Assembly (NCBI GenBank): GCA_963811895.1
Contig: CAWETE010000005.1
Span: 62,001 to 126,000 of the forward strand
Direction: 5' to 3'
From: DASSUW01 sp963811895
GTDB lineage: Bacteria > Actinomycetota > Thermoleophilia > Solirubrobacterales > Solirubrobacteraceae
DNA length: 64,000 nucleotides
Of this stretch, positions 18,109 to 27,723 are shown piece after piece. How positions within the stretch are numbered: the stretch's first letter is position 1; every line of letters starts with the position of its first letter. The notes under the pieces were generated by a model, which was given only the letters and a program-made list of their open reading frames with translations, had not been told where the DNA came from and ran no database searches. The position numbers were made by a program, and so were the translations under genes.

Positions 18109-20701
18109 ATGCGTCCGATCGATCTGCGCTGTGAGCACCGGCGCGACGTGCCGTGTGTCGACGATCCGGCGCCGCGGCTCAGCTGGACGCTCGAGTCCTC
18201 GGGGCGCGCGAAGCGCCAGTCCGCCTACCAGGTCGTCGTCTCGCTGCAGGACGCGCAGCTGTGGGACAGCGGCCGCGTCGAGTCGCCCTCCTCGGTCGAC
18301 GTCGTCTACGCGGGCCGCGCGCTCCCGCCGGCGAGCGACTGCCGGTGGAGGGTGCGGGTCTGGGACGAGGCGGGCGAGCCGTCGCCGTGGAGCGAGCCGG
18401 CGTGCTTCCGGACGGCACTGCGCGAGTGGAGCGCGCAGTGGATCTCGCGCGACGACGCCGACGATCCCGGCGTGCCGGTGCCGGAGTCGCAGTCGGAACG
18501 CGCCGGCGACATCATGCTCGAGCGCTGCCGGCCGGCGCCGTTCCTGCGCCGCGAGTTCGCAGTGGAGCGACCGGTGCGCCGCGCGATGCTCTACGCGACC
18601 GCCCGAGGGCTGGTCGAGCTGCATCTCAACGGCGCGCGGGTCGGCGACGCCGTGCTCGCGCCGGGGTGGACGGACTATCGCAAGCGCATCGAGTACGCGG
18701 CCCACGACGTCACGGACCTGCTCGCCGACGGATCCAACGTGCTCTCGGCGATCCTGGGCGACGGTTGGTACTCCGGGTTCGTCGGTATGGACCTCAAGCG
18801 CGCGGGCGCCCACTACGGCACCCATCCCGAGCTGTTGTGTGAGCTCCACCTCGAGTACGCGGACGGCGTGCGCGAGGTCGTGGCGAGCGACGAGCGCTGG
18901 CGCGCGACGACCGGGCCGATCCGCTACTCGGACCTCCTGCACGGCGAGCACTACGACGCGCGCCGCGAGCTCGGCGACTGGCGCGCGGTGCGCACCCGGG
19001 AGCGCGACGGCGTGGCGCTGGTGCCCGAGCGCGCGCAGCCGATCCGCGTCACGGAGGAGCTGCAGCCGGTGTCCGTGACCGAGCGAGAGCCCGGCGTCCA
19101 TATCGTCGACTTCGGTCAGAACATGGTCGGCTGGGTCCGTCTGGAGGTCGAGGGCGAGCGCGGCACGACCGTGCGGCTGCGCTTCGCGGAGATCCTCGAG
19201 GAGGACGGCTCGCTGCACGTGGCGAACCTCCGGACGGCGCGGCCGCAGGAGACGTACGTGCTGAACGGCGACGGGCGCGAGGTCTACGAGCCGCGCTTCA
19301 CCTTCCACGGGTTCCGCTACGTCGAGGTGCAGGGCCCGGCGGAGGCGCCGGCCCTCGTCGGCCGCGTCGTGCACTCCGACACGCCTCCCGCCGGCCGGTT
19401 CGAGTGCTCGAGCGAGATGGTCAACCAGCTCTGGCGCAACGTCACCTGGGGCCAGCGCGGCAACTTCCTGTCGGTGTCCGACCGACTGCCCGCAGCGCGA
19501 CGAGCGGCTCGGCTGGCTGGCCGACGCGCAGGTCTTCCTGCCCAGCGCGGCGCTCAACATGGACGTCGCCGCGTTCATCACCAAGTGGGGCGACGACATC
19601 CTCGATGCCCAGTCGCCCGACGGCGCCTACTCGGACGTCGCGCCCCGGCTCGGGGCGGAGCGGGACGGCGCGCCCGCGTGGGGCGACGCCGGGATCATCG
19701 TGCCGTGGACGATCCACGAGCGCTACGGCGACGTGCGGATCCTCGAGCGCCACTGGGACGCGATGGAGCGCTACCTCGCGTACCTGGTCCGCCACAACCC
19801 CGACCTGCTGTGGCGCGCGCGCCGCAACAACGACTACGGCGACTGGCTGTCCGTCGGCTCGGACACGCCGCGCGAGGTGCTCGCGACCGCGTACCTGGCC
19901 TACGACGCGCTGCTCATGTCACGGATCGCGCGCGTGCTCGGGCGCCCGGAGCGCGAGACGCACTACCAGGCGCTGTACCGGGACGTCGTCGCCGCCTTCA
20001 ACCGCGCGTACGTCGGCGAGGACGGCTTCATCGAGGGCGACACCCAGACCGTGTACCTGCTGGCGCTGCACATGGACCTGGTCGCCGACGAGCTGCGCGA
20101 GCGCGTGGCGGAGCGCCTGGTCGCCGACATCGAGGCACACGACTGGCACCTCACGACCGGCTTCGTCGGCGTCGGCCTGCTCTGCCCGGTGCTGACCGAG
20201 GCGGGCTACGCGGACGTCGCCTACCGGCTGCTGCTCAACGAGACGTTCCCGTCGTGGGGCTACTCGATCCGGCAGGGGGCGACGACGATCTGGGAGCGCT
20301 GGGACGGCTGGACCGAGGAGCACGGCTTCCAGACGCCGATGATGAACTCCTTCAACCACTACTCGCTCGGCTCGGTCGGCCAGTGGCTGTACGAGTACGT
20401 GGCCGGCATCCGCCTCGATCCGGAGCGCCCGGGCTACGAGCACGTGCTCATCGCTCCCGAGCCCGGCGGTCTGGAGTGGGCACGAGCGACGTACCACACC
20501 GTCAGGGGGCCGATCCGCAGCGGGTGGCGCCAGGCGGACGGCAGGTTCCAGCTCGACGTCGACATCCCGGCGAACGTGACGGCCACGGTCGTGCTGCCCG
20601 GAGGCGAGAGGCACGAGATCGGCTCCGGGCGCCGGAGCTTCGCGACGACGCGGGCGTCAGAGCGAGAGCTCGTTCGCGCGCGCCCGGGCGCGGAGCTCTG
20701 A
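18109..20701 (+). CDS. Intracellular alpha-L-rhamnosidase, GH78 (module 1; one frameshift)
   Basis: ATG 18109, 2 bp after the permease. There is no signal peptide, so it acts on imported rhamnosides. Domain order: Ig-like N-domain (RCEHRRDVPCVDDPAPRLSW), lectin-like domain (LYATARGLVELHLNGARVGD), GH78 barrel and C-terminal beta-domain. One extra T at about 19477 breaks the frame between GNFLSV and the catalytic motif; removing it gives PTDCPQRDERLGWLADAQ, as in the paralogue at 36681-39256. Glu in TIWERWDGW is the likely base. Corrected length is about 863 residues. The 3' end overlaps the convergent LuxR gene by 45 bp. Confidence 0.9.
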
Positions 20702-23380
20702 GCGCGTCCGGACGCCGAGCTTCGTGTACACGTGGCCGAGGTGGAACTCGACGGTCTTGGTGCTCAGCATGAGCTCCTCGCCGACCTCGCGGTTCGTCAT
20801 GCCCGACACGACGAGCCGCGTCACCGCGAGCTCGCGCGGCGTCAGGGCCGTGTAGTCGCGCGTCTTGCGGGCCGCCGGCGCGAGGCCGCACGCGCTGAGC
20901 TCCGCCTCGCACCGCTGCAGTGCCGGCCGGGCGTCGAGCTCGCCGAGCCGGCGCTGCGCGGCGAGCAGCGCCGCCGCGGCCGCACGCCGCTCGCCCGACC
21001 GTCGCAGCACCTGACCCTGGCTGAGCTCGATGAGCGCCTGCTCGAACGGCATGCCGAGCGGCTCGACCCGAGCCCACGCGTCCTCGAGCGAGGCGACGGC
21101 GCTCGCGACGTCGTGGCGGGCGAAGTCGAGCCTGCCGCGCGCGTGAGCCATCCTCGCCGCGAGCAGGGGGTTCGACCGAGCGCTGGCGAGGGCGCCCGCC
21201 GAAGCGATGAACCGCTCGGCCGCATCCGGCTCGCCGGCGTCGACGAGCGCCTGCGCCCTGAGGTGCTGCCAGGGGAGGAAGGCGGGGTCGTCCACTCCGT
21301 CGCGCGGCTGGATCCGCTCGAGCGGCTCGAGCGCGCGGAGCACGTCGCGCGGGCGATCCTGCGCGGCGGCGAGCCCGGCCGTCGCGATCGCCTCGGCGGC
21401 GATGTGACGCTCGAAGGTCGGGGACTGCTCCTGGATCGCGCGCACGTGCGTCTCGGCGACCGGCCAGTCGCCGCGCGCCGACGGCACGTCGCTGGCCGAC
21501 CAGTGCGCCAGCGCGATGACCCAGCGATCCTCGGACTCGACCGCCAGCGAGATCGCCCGCTCGCTCGCGACCACGGCGCTGTCCCACGCCCCGGCGAGGT
21601 ACTCCGCGCGGTTGAGGCCGGCGAGCGACAGCGCGGCCACGACGAGCAGGCCGCGCTCGAGGCTCTCGGCGGCCGAGGTCTCGAAGGCCCCGCACGCGCC
21701 GCGGACGTCGCCGTCGCCGAGGAGCAGGAAGCCCTTCAAGGCGAGCAGGACGAACCCGGCTCCGTGACGCGGCGCCGCAGGGTCGTCGAGCCAGCGGTCG
21801 AGCGCCGCATGCGCTTCCCGAGGCGAGCCCGTGAAGCTGAGCCCGAGGGCCAGCGACGGCGCCACGAGCAGACCGGTGGCCGGGTCGTCGGGCGCGAGCG
21901 CCATCGCGCGCTGCGCCCACTCGATGGCCTCGCGGCCCTGGAGGCGGGCCGAGGCCAGGAACGCGCTCCGCTGCGCGATCGTCGCGGACAGGCGGGCGTC
22001 GTCGGCGAGCGCGCGCCGGTCCCACGCGCGCGTCAGCATCCGCTCGGCCGCCTCGACGTCGTCGGCGAACGCCGCGAGGTAGGCGAGGACGCTGTCCCGC
22101 CGCGGACCATCGGCGAAGCCGGTCTGCTCCGCCAGCCTGCGGGCCGCGGCGCCGTCGCCCGAGTACAGCATCGCCTCGATCGCCTCCAGCGCCAGCCGCT
22201 CGCGGTCGGCGGGAACCGAGGTCAGCCGGCTGGCGGCGATCAGGCTCGTGACGGCGCTCGACCACGCGCCGCGTGACATCTCGGCGTGCGCGTGCGCCTC
22301 GAGGTCGGCGAGCAGCGCATGGTTCGTGATCGTGGCCGCCTCCACGCGATGCCGCATCGCCGCCACGGGGTCGTGCACGATGTCCGCGGCGGCGGTGTTG
22401 AGCGCGGAGCGCCGCGCCTTCGGCAGGGCGTCGTAGACGGCGGCGCGCGCGAGCGGGTGCGAGAACTCCACGAACGCGCCGCCGGCCCGGTCGTCCAGGC
22501 TCACGAGCCCGGCGGCGATCGCGTCGTCCAGCGTCTCGAGCGGATGCTCGAGCCCGGCCAGCTCGACGACCGCCTGCAGCGGCGCGCGGACGCCGAGCAC
22601 CGCCGCGGCCTCGATCAGCGTGACCACGTCGCCGGCACAACGGTCGAGGTCGCGGCGGACCAGCTGCGCGTAGGACTCCGGTACCGGAAGCGGACGCGGC
22701 TCGTACTGCCAGCCGCCGTCCTGCGGGAGCTCGCGAAGCACCGCGCGGACGTGAAGCGGGCTCCCGCGCGTGTGCTCCCACAGGCGGCCCGCCGCGTCCG
22801 GGGTCATCGCGACGCCGAGCGCGAAGCCCAGCTCGGAGATGTGCGCCGGCGCGAGCGGTCCGACCGTCAGCTGGGCGCCCAGCTTCCGCCATCCCTCGGG
22901 AAGGGCGTCCTCGGCCGCGCCGCGGACGACCAGCAGCATGAGCGCGCGGCTCGCGAGCAGCCGGCGACCCGCGAACAGCAGCGCGCGCAGCGACTCGGCG
23001 TCGACCAGATGCGCGTCGTCGACGACCACGACGCACGGCGCGTCCTCCGGGCTCGAGCTGATCAGCTCGAGCAGCTCGAGGCCGACGGCGACATGGCGGC
23101 CGTCGCGCAGCGCATCGCTGCCGCCGCCGTCGCAGCGGAGCAGCTGGTCGGCGATCGCGAACGACACGTGGGACTCGGATTCGTCACCGCTCGCACGCAC
23201 CACGCGGGAAGCCTGCAGCTCGGACAGGAAGCGCTCGACCAGCGTCGTCTTGCCGATGCCGGCCTCGCCCTGCACGAGCAGGACCTGCGATCGCCCGCCG
23301 GATGCCTCGGCGAACGCGTCGTGAAGCGCTCGGAGCTCGCTCTCCCGGCCCACGAAGACGGACGTCGCGGCGGTCGTCAC
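20657..23380 (-). CDS. LAL-type LuxR family regulator (AAA ATPase, TPR, LuxR HTH)
   Basis: 907 residues from GTG 23380; a much longer in-frame ORF upstream is shadow. The N-terminal ATPase domain has Walker A QGEAGIGKTTLV (about residues 35-46) and Walker B CVVVVDDAHLVD. The middle 500 residues are TPR-like helical repeats. The C-terminal LuxR helix-turn-helix is ALTPRELAVTRLVVSGMTNR then EVGEELMLSTKTVEFHLGHV. LAL proteins such as MalT are ATP- and inducer-dependent activators, often of sugar operons. Lying between the first rhamnosidase operon and the rha genes, it may activate part of this locus, but no target site is recognised. Confidence 0.9.
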   Translation of the reverse strand: MTTAATSVFVGRESELRALHDAFAEASGGRSQVLLVQGEAGIGKTTLVERFLSELQASRVVRASGDESESHVSFAIADQLLRCDGGGSDALRDGRHVAVGLELLELISSSPEDAPCVVVVDDAHLVDAESLRALLFAGRRLLASRALMLLVVRGAAEDALPEGWRKLGAQLTVGPLAPAHISELGFALGVAMTPDAAGRLWEHTRGSPLHVRAVLRELPQDGGWQYEPRPLPVPESYAQLVRRDLDRCAGDVVTLIEAAAVLGVRAPLQAVVELAGLEHPLETLDDAIAAGLVSLDDRAGGAFVEFSHPLARAAVYDALPKARRSALNTAAADIVHDPVAAMRHRVEAATITNHALLADLEAHAHAEMSRGAWSSAVTSLIAASRLTSVPADRERLALEAIEAMLYSGDGAAARRLAEQTGFADGPRRDSVLAYLAAFADDVEAAERMLTRAWDRRALADDARLSATIAQRSAFLASARLQGREAIEWAQRAMALAPDDPATGLLVAPSLALGLSFTGSPREAHAALDRWLDDPAAPRHGAGFVLLALKGFLLLGDGDVRGACGAFETSAAESLERGLLVVAALSLAGLNRAEYLAGAWDSAVVASERAISLAVESEDRWVIALAHWSASDVPSARGDWPVAETHVRAIQEQSPTFERHIAAEAIATAGLAAAQDRPRDVLRALEPLERIQPRDGVDDPAFLPWQHLRAQALVDAGEPDAAERFIASAGALASARSNPLLAARMAHARGRLDFARHDVASAVASLEDAWARVEPLGMPFEQALIELSQGQVLRRSGERRAAAAALLAAQRRLGELDARPALQRCEAELSACGLAPAARKTRDYTALTPRELAVTRLVVSGMTNREVGEELMLSTKTVEFHLGHVYTKLGVRTRSELRARARANELSL

Positions 23381-23422
23381 CGAGACAACTCTTACACGGT
23401 CCAGCCGCGATACTGGGTCGCG

Positions 23423-23986
23423 ATGGACGGTCGCCGGCTCCTGATCCTCGGTATCGCACTCGCCCTTGCGCTGTCCGGGTGCGGGAGCAGCGAGAGCACG
23501 GCGGACAAGACCTTCGGCGACACCTCCGACCGCGACGAGGAGCTGATCGCCGACGTCACCGCCGAGATCAAGCAGTTCTCGTCGAGCTACACCGACCTCG
23601 TGGTCGCGTTCAACGCGGAGGACGTCAACGACGCGCGCACGGCCGTCGACTCGATGGCCGAGCACCTCGACAAGGCGTCGGAGACCGTCGCCGACGCCGA
23701 GAACGCGGAGCTGCGCACCACCTACCAGGACTACCTGGCCAAGATGGACGGCGTGACCGCGGCGTCCGAGCGCGTGGTCGACTACCTGGAGGCGCCGGGC
23801 GGCGCCAAGCCGAAGCTCGAGGAGCGGCTCGCGACGCGGTACGAGGAGGCCGTCAAGAAGGCGCAGACGGCCGACAAGGAGCTGCTCGACCGGCTGGCGG
23901 AGAACGCCAGTCCCGAGGAGCGCGAGCGGCTCCAGCAGCAGTACCGCGACCTGGAGCGCCAGTTCGAGGAGCGAACCGGCGGCTGA
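23423..23986 (+). CDS. Lipoprotein of unknown function, helical
   Basis: 187 residues from ATG 23423. Lipoprotein signal with lipobox LALSGCGSSE (Cys about residue 21), then a charged helical body likely forming coiled coils: VTAEIKQFSSSYTDLVVAF, DSMAEHLDKASETVADAENA, EERERLQQQYRDLERQFEER. Asp/Glu/Lys/Ala-rich with no cysteines after the lipobox. It is divergent from the LAL regulator (42 bp) and ends 2 bp before the convergent MFS gene. I do not recognise a named family. Such lipoproteins are common surface proteins in Solirubrobacterales. Confidence 0.75.
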   Translation: MDGRRLLILGIALALALSGCGSSESTADKTFGDTSDRDEELIADVTAEIKQFSSSYTDLVVAFNAEDVNDARTAVDSMAEHLDKASETVADAENAELRTTYQDYLAKMDGVTAASERVVDYLEAPGGAKPKLEERLATRYEEAVKKAQTADKELLDRLAENASPEERERLQQQYRDLERQFEERTGG

Positions 23987-23988
23987 GC

Positions 23989-25284
23989 CTAGCCGTGCTG
24001 GCGCGCCGGTTCGGTCTCGCGCGTGAAGCGGCCGTCGCCGGTCTGCTCGGCCTGGATCTGGTCGAGCGACTTGCCCGCGTTCGACGGCGCGAAGAAGAAG
24101 CCGAGCAGCGCGCTCGCGGTCACGAAGCCGGTGAGGATCCAGGCGAGCGTGTGGAAGCCCGCCGCGGTGATGGCGGGGACGAAGAAGCTCCAGATGCCGA
24201 GCCCGATCCGGACGACGGCGAACATCAGCCCCTGCGCGGTGCTCCGGTGCAGGGTCGGGAACATCTCGCCGCTCCAGAGCTGGAAGAACGGCTGCTGGCT
24301 GAACCCGCCGCCGACCCCGAGCAGGATCACGTAGCCCAGCGCGACGCCGAGGCCGAGCGGGAAGAGGGCGAGGAGCAGCAGCGCGACGATCTGCAGCGTC
24401 GCGCCGACCATGAACATCGTGCGCTGGTTGACGCGGTCGACGAACGGCATGAACACGAACGCGACGCCGAGCGCGACGAGCAGGAAGCTCCCGGCCTGCA
24501 GCGCCACGCTCATCGCCTGGCTCTGGTCGCCGACCGTGCGCAGGATGTACGGCAGGTAGAACCCGTTGGTCCCCGCCATCAGGTTCCACAGCCCGTACAT
24601 GCCGATGAGGAAGAGCATCGCCCCGAGGTAGGGCCGCTTCATCAGCTCGCGGACGCCGCCGAGCGTGACCGCGGCCTGCTCCTTCGCCTCGGCCCACACC
24701 GGGGACTCGCGCATCCCGCGCCGCATCGCCCACAGCACCAGCGCGACGACGAGCAGGTGGGCGAAGACGATCCGCGTCCCCAGCACGCCCAGCGGTGAGA
24801 GCACGAGGGCCATCGTCAACACGACGACCGGACCCAGCATCCAGAGCAGCTGGGCGACGCCGGCGTGGCGCCCGCGCTTGCGGCTCGGCGCGGTCTCGGC
24901 GATCAGCGTCCACGAAGCCGGGACGTCGGCGCCCACCGCGAGGCCGGCGAGCACGTAGCCGAACACGAGCATCCAGGCCTCCGTGGCGAAGATGATCCAC
25001 AGCAGGCCGAAGGCGTAGACGAGCAGGTCCCACTGGTAGATCCGCTTGCGGCCGTACCGGTCGCACAGCCAGCCGCCGACGAGCGCGCCGACTCCGGCCG
25101 AGATCGCGTTCGAGCTGAACGCGGCGATCAGGCCGACGAAGCTCGAGCTGAGGCCGAAGAGCTCGGCCCAGAGGGCCAGGCCGGCCGCGCCGGCCACGAT
25201 CGAGCCGGCGTCAATGTAGTTGGCGAGCCCCGCGAGGATCGTGTTCTTCCACTGCGTCCTGGAGTCGATCTTGGGCTCGGTCAT
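23989..25284 (-). CDS. MFS sugar transporter (probable rhamnose or related sugar uptake)
   Basis: 431 residues from ATG 25284; twelve transmembrane helices. The helix 2-3 loop GGWLCDRYGRKRIYQWDLLV and the helix 4-5 region AVGADVPASWTLIAETAPSRKRGR (the PESPR-like A loop of sugar porters) place it in the sugar-porter/metabolite:H+ symporter group. GEMFPTLHRSTAQG matches the second-half E-x-FPTxxR motif. It is divergent from the DeoR-led rha operon, sharing a 130-bp control region with repeated CTTTC(C/G)-type half-sites, so it is likely co-regulated with rhamnose catabolism. It would be a second route for free sugar alongside RhaSTPQ. Confidence 0.82.
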   Translation of the reverse strand: MTEPKIDSRTQWKNTILAGLANYIDAGSIVAGAAGLALWAELFGLSSSFVGLIAAFSSNAISAGVGALVGGWLCDRYGRKRIYQWDLLVYAFGLLWIIFATEAWMLVFGYVLAGLAVGADVPASWTLIAETAPSRKRGRHAGVAQLLWMLGPVVVLTMALVLSPLGVLGTRIVFAHLLVVALVLWAMRRGMRESPVWAEAKEQAAVTLGGVRELMKRPYLGAMLFLIGMYGLWNLMAGTNGFYLPYILRTVGDQSQAMSVALQAGSFLLVALGVAFVFMPFVDRVNQRTMFMVGATLQIVALLLLALFPLGLGVALGYVILLGVGGGFSQQPFFQLWSGEMFPTLHRSTAQGLMFAVVRIGLGIWSFFVPAITAAGFHTLAWILTGFVTASALLGFFFAPSNAGKSLDQIQAEQTGDGRFTRETEPARQHG

Positions 25285-25293
25285 GCCCGACTG

Positions 25294-25361
25294 CTTTCCG
25301 GCGGACAAAGAGACGAAACGCACTTTCCGACTCTCGCTTTCGATCGCTCCTGTTTCGAAAG
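25294..25361. promoter_or_regulatory. Candidate DeoR-type operator cluster in the MFS/rha divergent promoter
   Basis: CTTTCCG occurs at 25294-25300 and 25323-25329, CTTTCGA at 25337-25343, and the palindrome GTTTCGAAAG at 25352-25361. A perfect CTTTCGAAAG also occurs inside the regulator gene at 25508-25517. DeoR-family repressors often bind several short direct or inverted repeats around divergent promoters, so this cluster is the most likely site for the adjacent DeoR regulator. Confidence 0.5.
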
Positions 25362-25375
25362 CGCGAACGAAGGTA

Positions 25376-25405
25376 TTGACAATCGCTGTGAAACGACGGT
25401 AGGGT
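25376..25405 (+). promoter_or_regulatory. Sigma70-type promoter of the rha operon
   Basis: TTGACA (25376-25381), an 18-bp spacer, then TAGGGT (25400-25405). A start about 7 nt later falls near 25412, only about 3 nt before the TTG at 25415, so the transcript would be nearly leaderless. The -35 lies 14 bp beyond the GTTTCGAAAG palindrome. Confidence 0.6.
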
Positions 25406-25414
25406 CGGCCCGCC

Positions 25415-26239
25415 TTGGGCCAGAACGTTGCGCATCGGTCGCAGCAGGAGCGAATGCAGGAGGTCCTGCGGATGCTCGAGACGCGTGACGCCGTCCACGT
25501 TGCGGAACTTTCGAAAGCGTTCGCGGTTTCGGAAGTCACCGTCCGCAGCGACCTCGCCCAGCTCGCCCGCCAGGGCCTCGTCGCCCGGGTGCGCGGGGGC
25601 GTGCGGGCGCTCGAGCGCGGCCAGGCCGAGCTGGGGTTCGACTTCCGGCTGCGGCTCGAGGTCGAGCGCAAGCAGGCGATCGCCCGGGCGGCGGCGGCCA
25701 TGGTCGGCGAGGGCGAGGCGATCGCGCTCGACTCGAGCACCACCGCCTACTACCTCGCGCTCGAGCTGCGCACGAAGAAGGAGCTCGTGGTCGTCACCAA
25801 CGGGCTGTTGATCGCTTCCGCGCTCGCGGACGCTCCGGGCATCTCGGTGCTGGTCACGGGCGGGATGCTCCGGTTGCAGGCGATGTCGCTGGTGGGAGAG
25901 GTCGGCGCCGAGGCGCTCAGGACCACCCGCATCAGCAAGGGCTTCCTCGGCGCGCGCGGCCTGAGCCTCGAGGCCGGACTCATGGACCTCAACCCCGACG
26001 AGGTGCGGATCAAGCGCGAGATGGCGAGCGTGTGCGAGCGCGTGATCTGCATCGCCGACGGCAGCAAGTGGCATCGCACGGCGCTGCTGCCGTTCGTCGC
26101 CCCGGAAGGAGTCCACGCGATCGTCACCGACACCGGCGCGCCCGCCGAGCACGTCGAGGCGTGGCAGGCGCGCGGCGTCGAGATCGTCCGCGTCGATCCC
26201 GACGAGAGCGCGCGACCGGCGCTGCGCAGGCTCCTATGA
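25415..26239 (+). CDS. rhaR: DeoR/GlpR-family regulator, likely rhamnose repressor RhaR
   Basis: 274 residues from TTG 25415 (ATG 25454 is an alternative but removes the start of the first helix). N-terminal helix-turn-helix: AVHVAELSKAFAVSEVTVRS then DLAQLARQGLVARVRGGV, the classic DeoR signature. The C-terminal sugar-phosphate sensor domain (DeoRC) carries ALDSSTTAYYLALEL, VVTNGLLIASAL, GFLGARGLSLEAGLMD and CIADGSKWHR. It is the first gene of the rha operon and overlaps the ATPase gene by ATGA. DeoR-type RhaR proteins are known from rhizobia and bacilli. The effector is presumably a rhamnose catabolic intermediate; this is inference. Confidence 0.85.
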   Translation: MGQNVAHRSQQERMQEVLRMLETRDAVHVAELSKAFAVSEVTVRSDLAQLARQGLVARVRGGVRALERGQAELGFDFRLRLEVERKQAIARAAAAMVGEGEAIALDSSTTAYYLALELRTKKELVVVTNGLLIASALADAPGISVLVTGGMLRLQAMSLVGEVGAEALRTTRISKGFLGARGLSLEAGLMDLNPDEVRIKREMASVCERVICIADGSKWHRTALLPFVAPEGVHAIVTDTGAPAEHVEAWQARGVEIVRVDPDESARPALRRLL

Positions 26240-27723
26240 CCGCCCCGGTGATGGAGATGAGCGGCGTCTCCAAGCGGTTCGACGCCACGCAGGCCCTCGC
26301 CGACGTCTCGCTCACGCTCTACCCGGGCGAGACCCATGCGCTGCTCGGCGAGAACGGCGCCGGCAAGTCGACGCTGATCAAGGTCATGACCGGGATCCAC
26401 GCGCCCGACGACGGGGTGATCCGCGTCAACGGAGACGAGACCACCTTCAAGGGCTCGGGCGCGGCGCAGAAGGCCGGGATCGCCGCGATCTACCAGGAGC
26501 CGGCGATCTTCCCCGACCTCAACGTGGCGGAGAACATCTTCATGAGCCACCAGGACCGGGGAGCGGTCGTCCGCTGGCGGCGCATGTACCAGGACGCGGA
26601 GGCGATCCTCGCGCGGATCGACGTCGGCATGGACGTCCGCAAGCTCGCCAGCGGCCTGACGGTCGCCTCGCAGCAGGCGGTCGAGATCGCCAAGGCGCTC
26701 TCGCTCGACGTCCGCGTCCTGATCATGGACGAGCCGACCGCCGCGCTCTCCGCGCACGAGGTGTCGGAGCTGTTCAAGCAGATCCGCCGCCTCACCGACG
26801 ACGGCGTCGCGGTGCTGTTCATCAGCCACCGCCTCGACGAGGTGTTCGAGATCGCCGACCGCGTGACCGTGCTGCGCGACGGCCGCCACATCTCCTCGCG
26901 GCCGAAGCAGGAGGTCACGCAGGCGCAGGCGATCCGGGAGATGGTCGGCCGCGACATGGCGGACTTCTTCGTCCGCAACCCGCAGCCGCCGGGCGACGTG
27001 CTGCTGCGCGTCGACGGCCTCGGCCGCGAGGGCGTCTTCGGCGGCGTCGGCTTCGAGCTGCGCGCCGGCGAGGTGCTCGGGTTCGCCGGGCTGGTCGGCG
27101 CCGGGCGCACCGACGTCGCGCTGGCGCTGTTCGGGATCGCGCCGCCCGACGCGGGCGTCGTGGAGCTCGACGGCAGGCGGTTGCAGGCCCGTTCGCCGCG
27201 CCAGGCCCTGCGCGCCGGGATCGCCTACCTGTCGGAGGACCGCCGCGCGCTCGGGCTGTCGCTGCCGCAGTCGATCACCGCCAACATCACCCTGGCGACG
27301 CTGCGCAAGTACGTGACGCGGCTGCGGCTGCTCGACTCGAAGGCGGAGCGCGAGGTCGCGAGCCGCTACCGCGAGAAGCTCACGATCCGCACGCCGTCGC
27401 TCGACACGCCGGTCGAGCAGCTCTCCGGCGGCAACCAGCAGAAGACGATGCTCGCCAAGTGGCTGAACGCGCAGCCGCGCGTCCTCATCCTCGACGAGCC
27501 CACCCGCGGCATCGACGTCGGGGCCAAGGCGGAGGTCCACCAGATCGTCGACGAGCTCGCCGCCTCCGGCATGGCGATCATCCTCATCTCGTCGGACCTG
27601 CCCGAGGTGATCGCCATGAGCGATCGCGTGCTGGTCATGCGCGAGGGCCGTCAGACGGGGATCTTCGAGCGCGGGGAGGCCGACGAGGAGCGCATCATCA
27701 CCGCGGCCATGGGGGCGGAATGA
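26236..27723 (+). CDS. rhaT: Rhamnose ABC transporter ATP-binding protein (two ABC cassettes)
   Basis: 495 residues from ATG 26236. A fused double ATPase of the CUT2/RbsA type. The first cassette has Walker A GENGAGKSTLIKV (about residue 38), Q-loop YQEPAIF and Walker B VLIMDEPTAALS. The second has a degenerate Walker A GLVGAGRTDVAL, signature LSGGNQQKT and VLILDEPTRGIDVGAK, as usual for CUT2 enzymes. It matches RhaT in the rhizobial rhaSTPQ system by context: regulator upstream, two permeases, binding protein, mutarotase and kinase downstream. Overlaps both neighbours by 4 bp. Confidence 0.9.
   Translation: MTAPVMEMSGVSKRFDATQALADVSLTLYPGETHALLGENGAGKSTLIKVMTGIHAPDDGVIRVNGDETTFKGSGAAQKAGIAAIYQEPAIFPDLNVAENIFMSHQDRGAVVRWRRMYQDAEAILARIDVGMDVRKLASGLTVASQQAVEIAKALSLDVRVLIMDEPTAALSAHEVSELFKQIRRLTDDGVAVLFISHRLDEVFEIADRVTVLRDGRHISSRPKQEVTQAQAIREMVGRDMADFFVRNPQPPGDVLLRVDGLGREGVFGGVGFELRAGEVLGFAGLVGAGRTDVALALFGIAPPDAGVVELDGRRLQARSPRQALRAGIAYLSEDRRALGLSLPQSITANITLATLRKYVTRLRLLDSKAEREVASRYREKLTIRTPSLDTPVEQLSGGNQQKTMLAKWLNAQPRVLILDEPTRGIDVGAKAEVHQIVDELAASGMAIILISSDLPEVIAMSDRVLVMREGRQTGIFERGEADEERIITAAMGAE

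Noticed and set aside
20657..25066. A 1469-codon open frame covering the LuxR gene and extending far upstream
   Set aside because: Only the part from GTG 23380 shows LAL-regulator features; the rest is antisense or out-of-frame reading of the lipoprotein and MFS genes caused by high GC.
25352..25361. GTTTCGAAAG as a LacI operator
   Set aside because: It lacks the TGA...TCA flanks of the LacI-type sites at 43.4 and 45.5 kb and lies beside a DeoR gene; assigned to DeoR instead.
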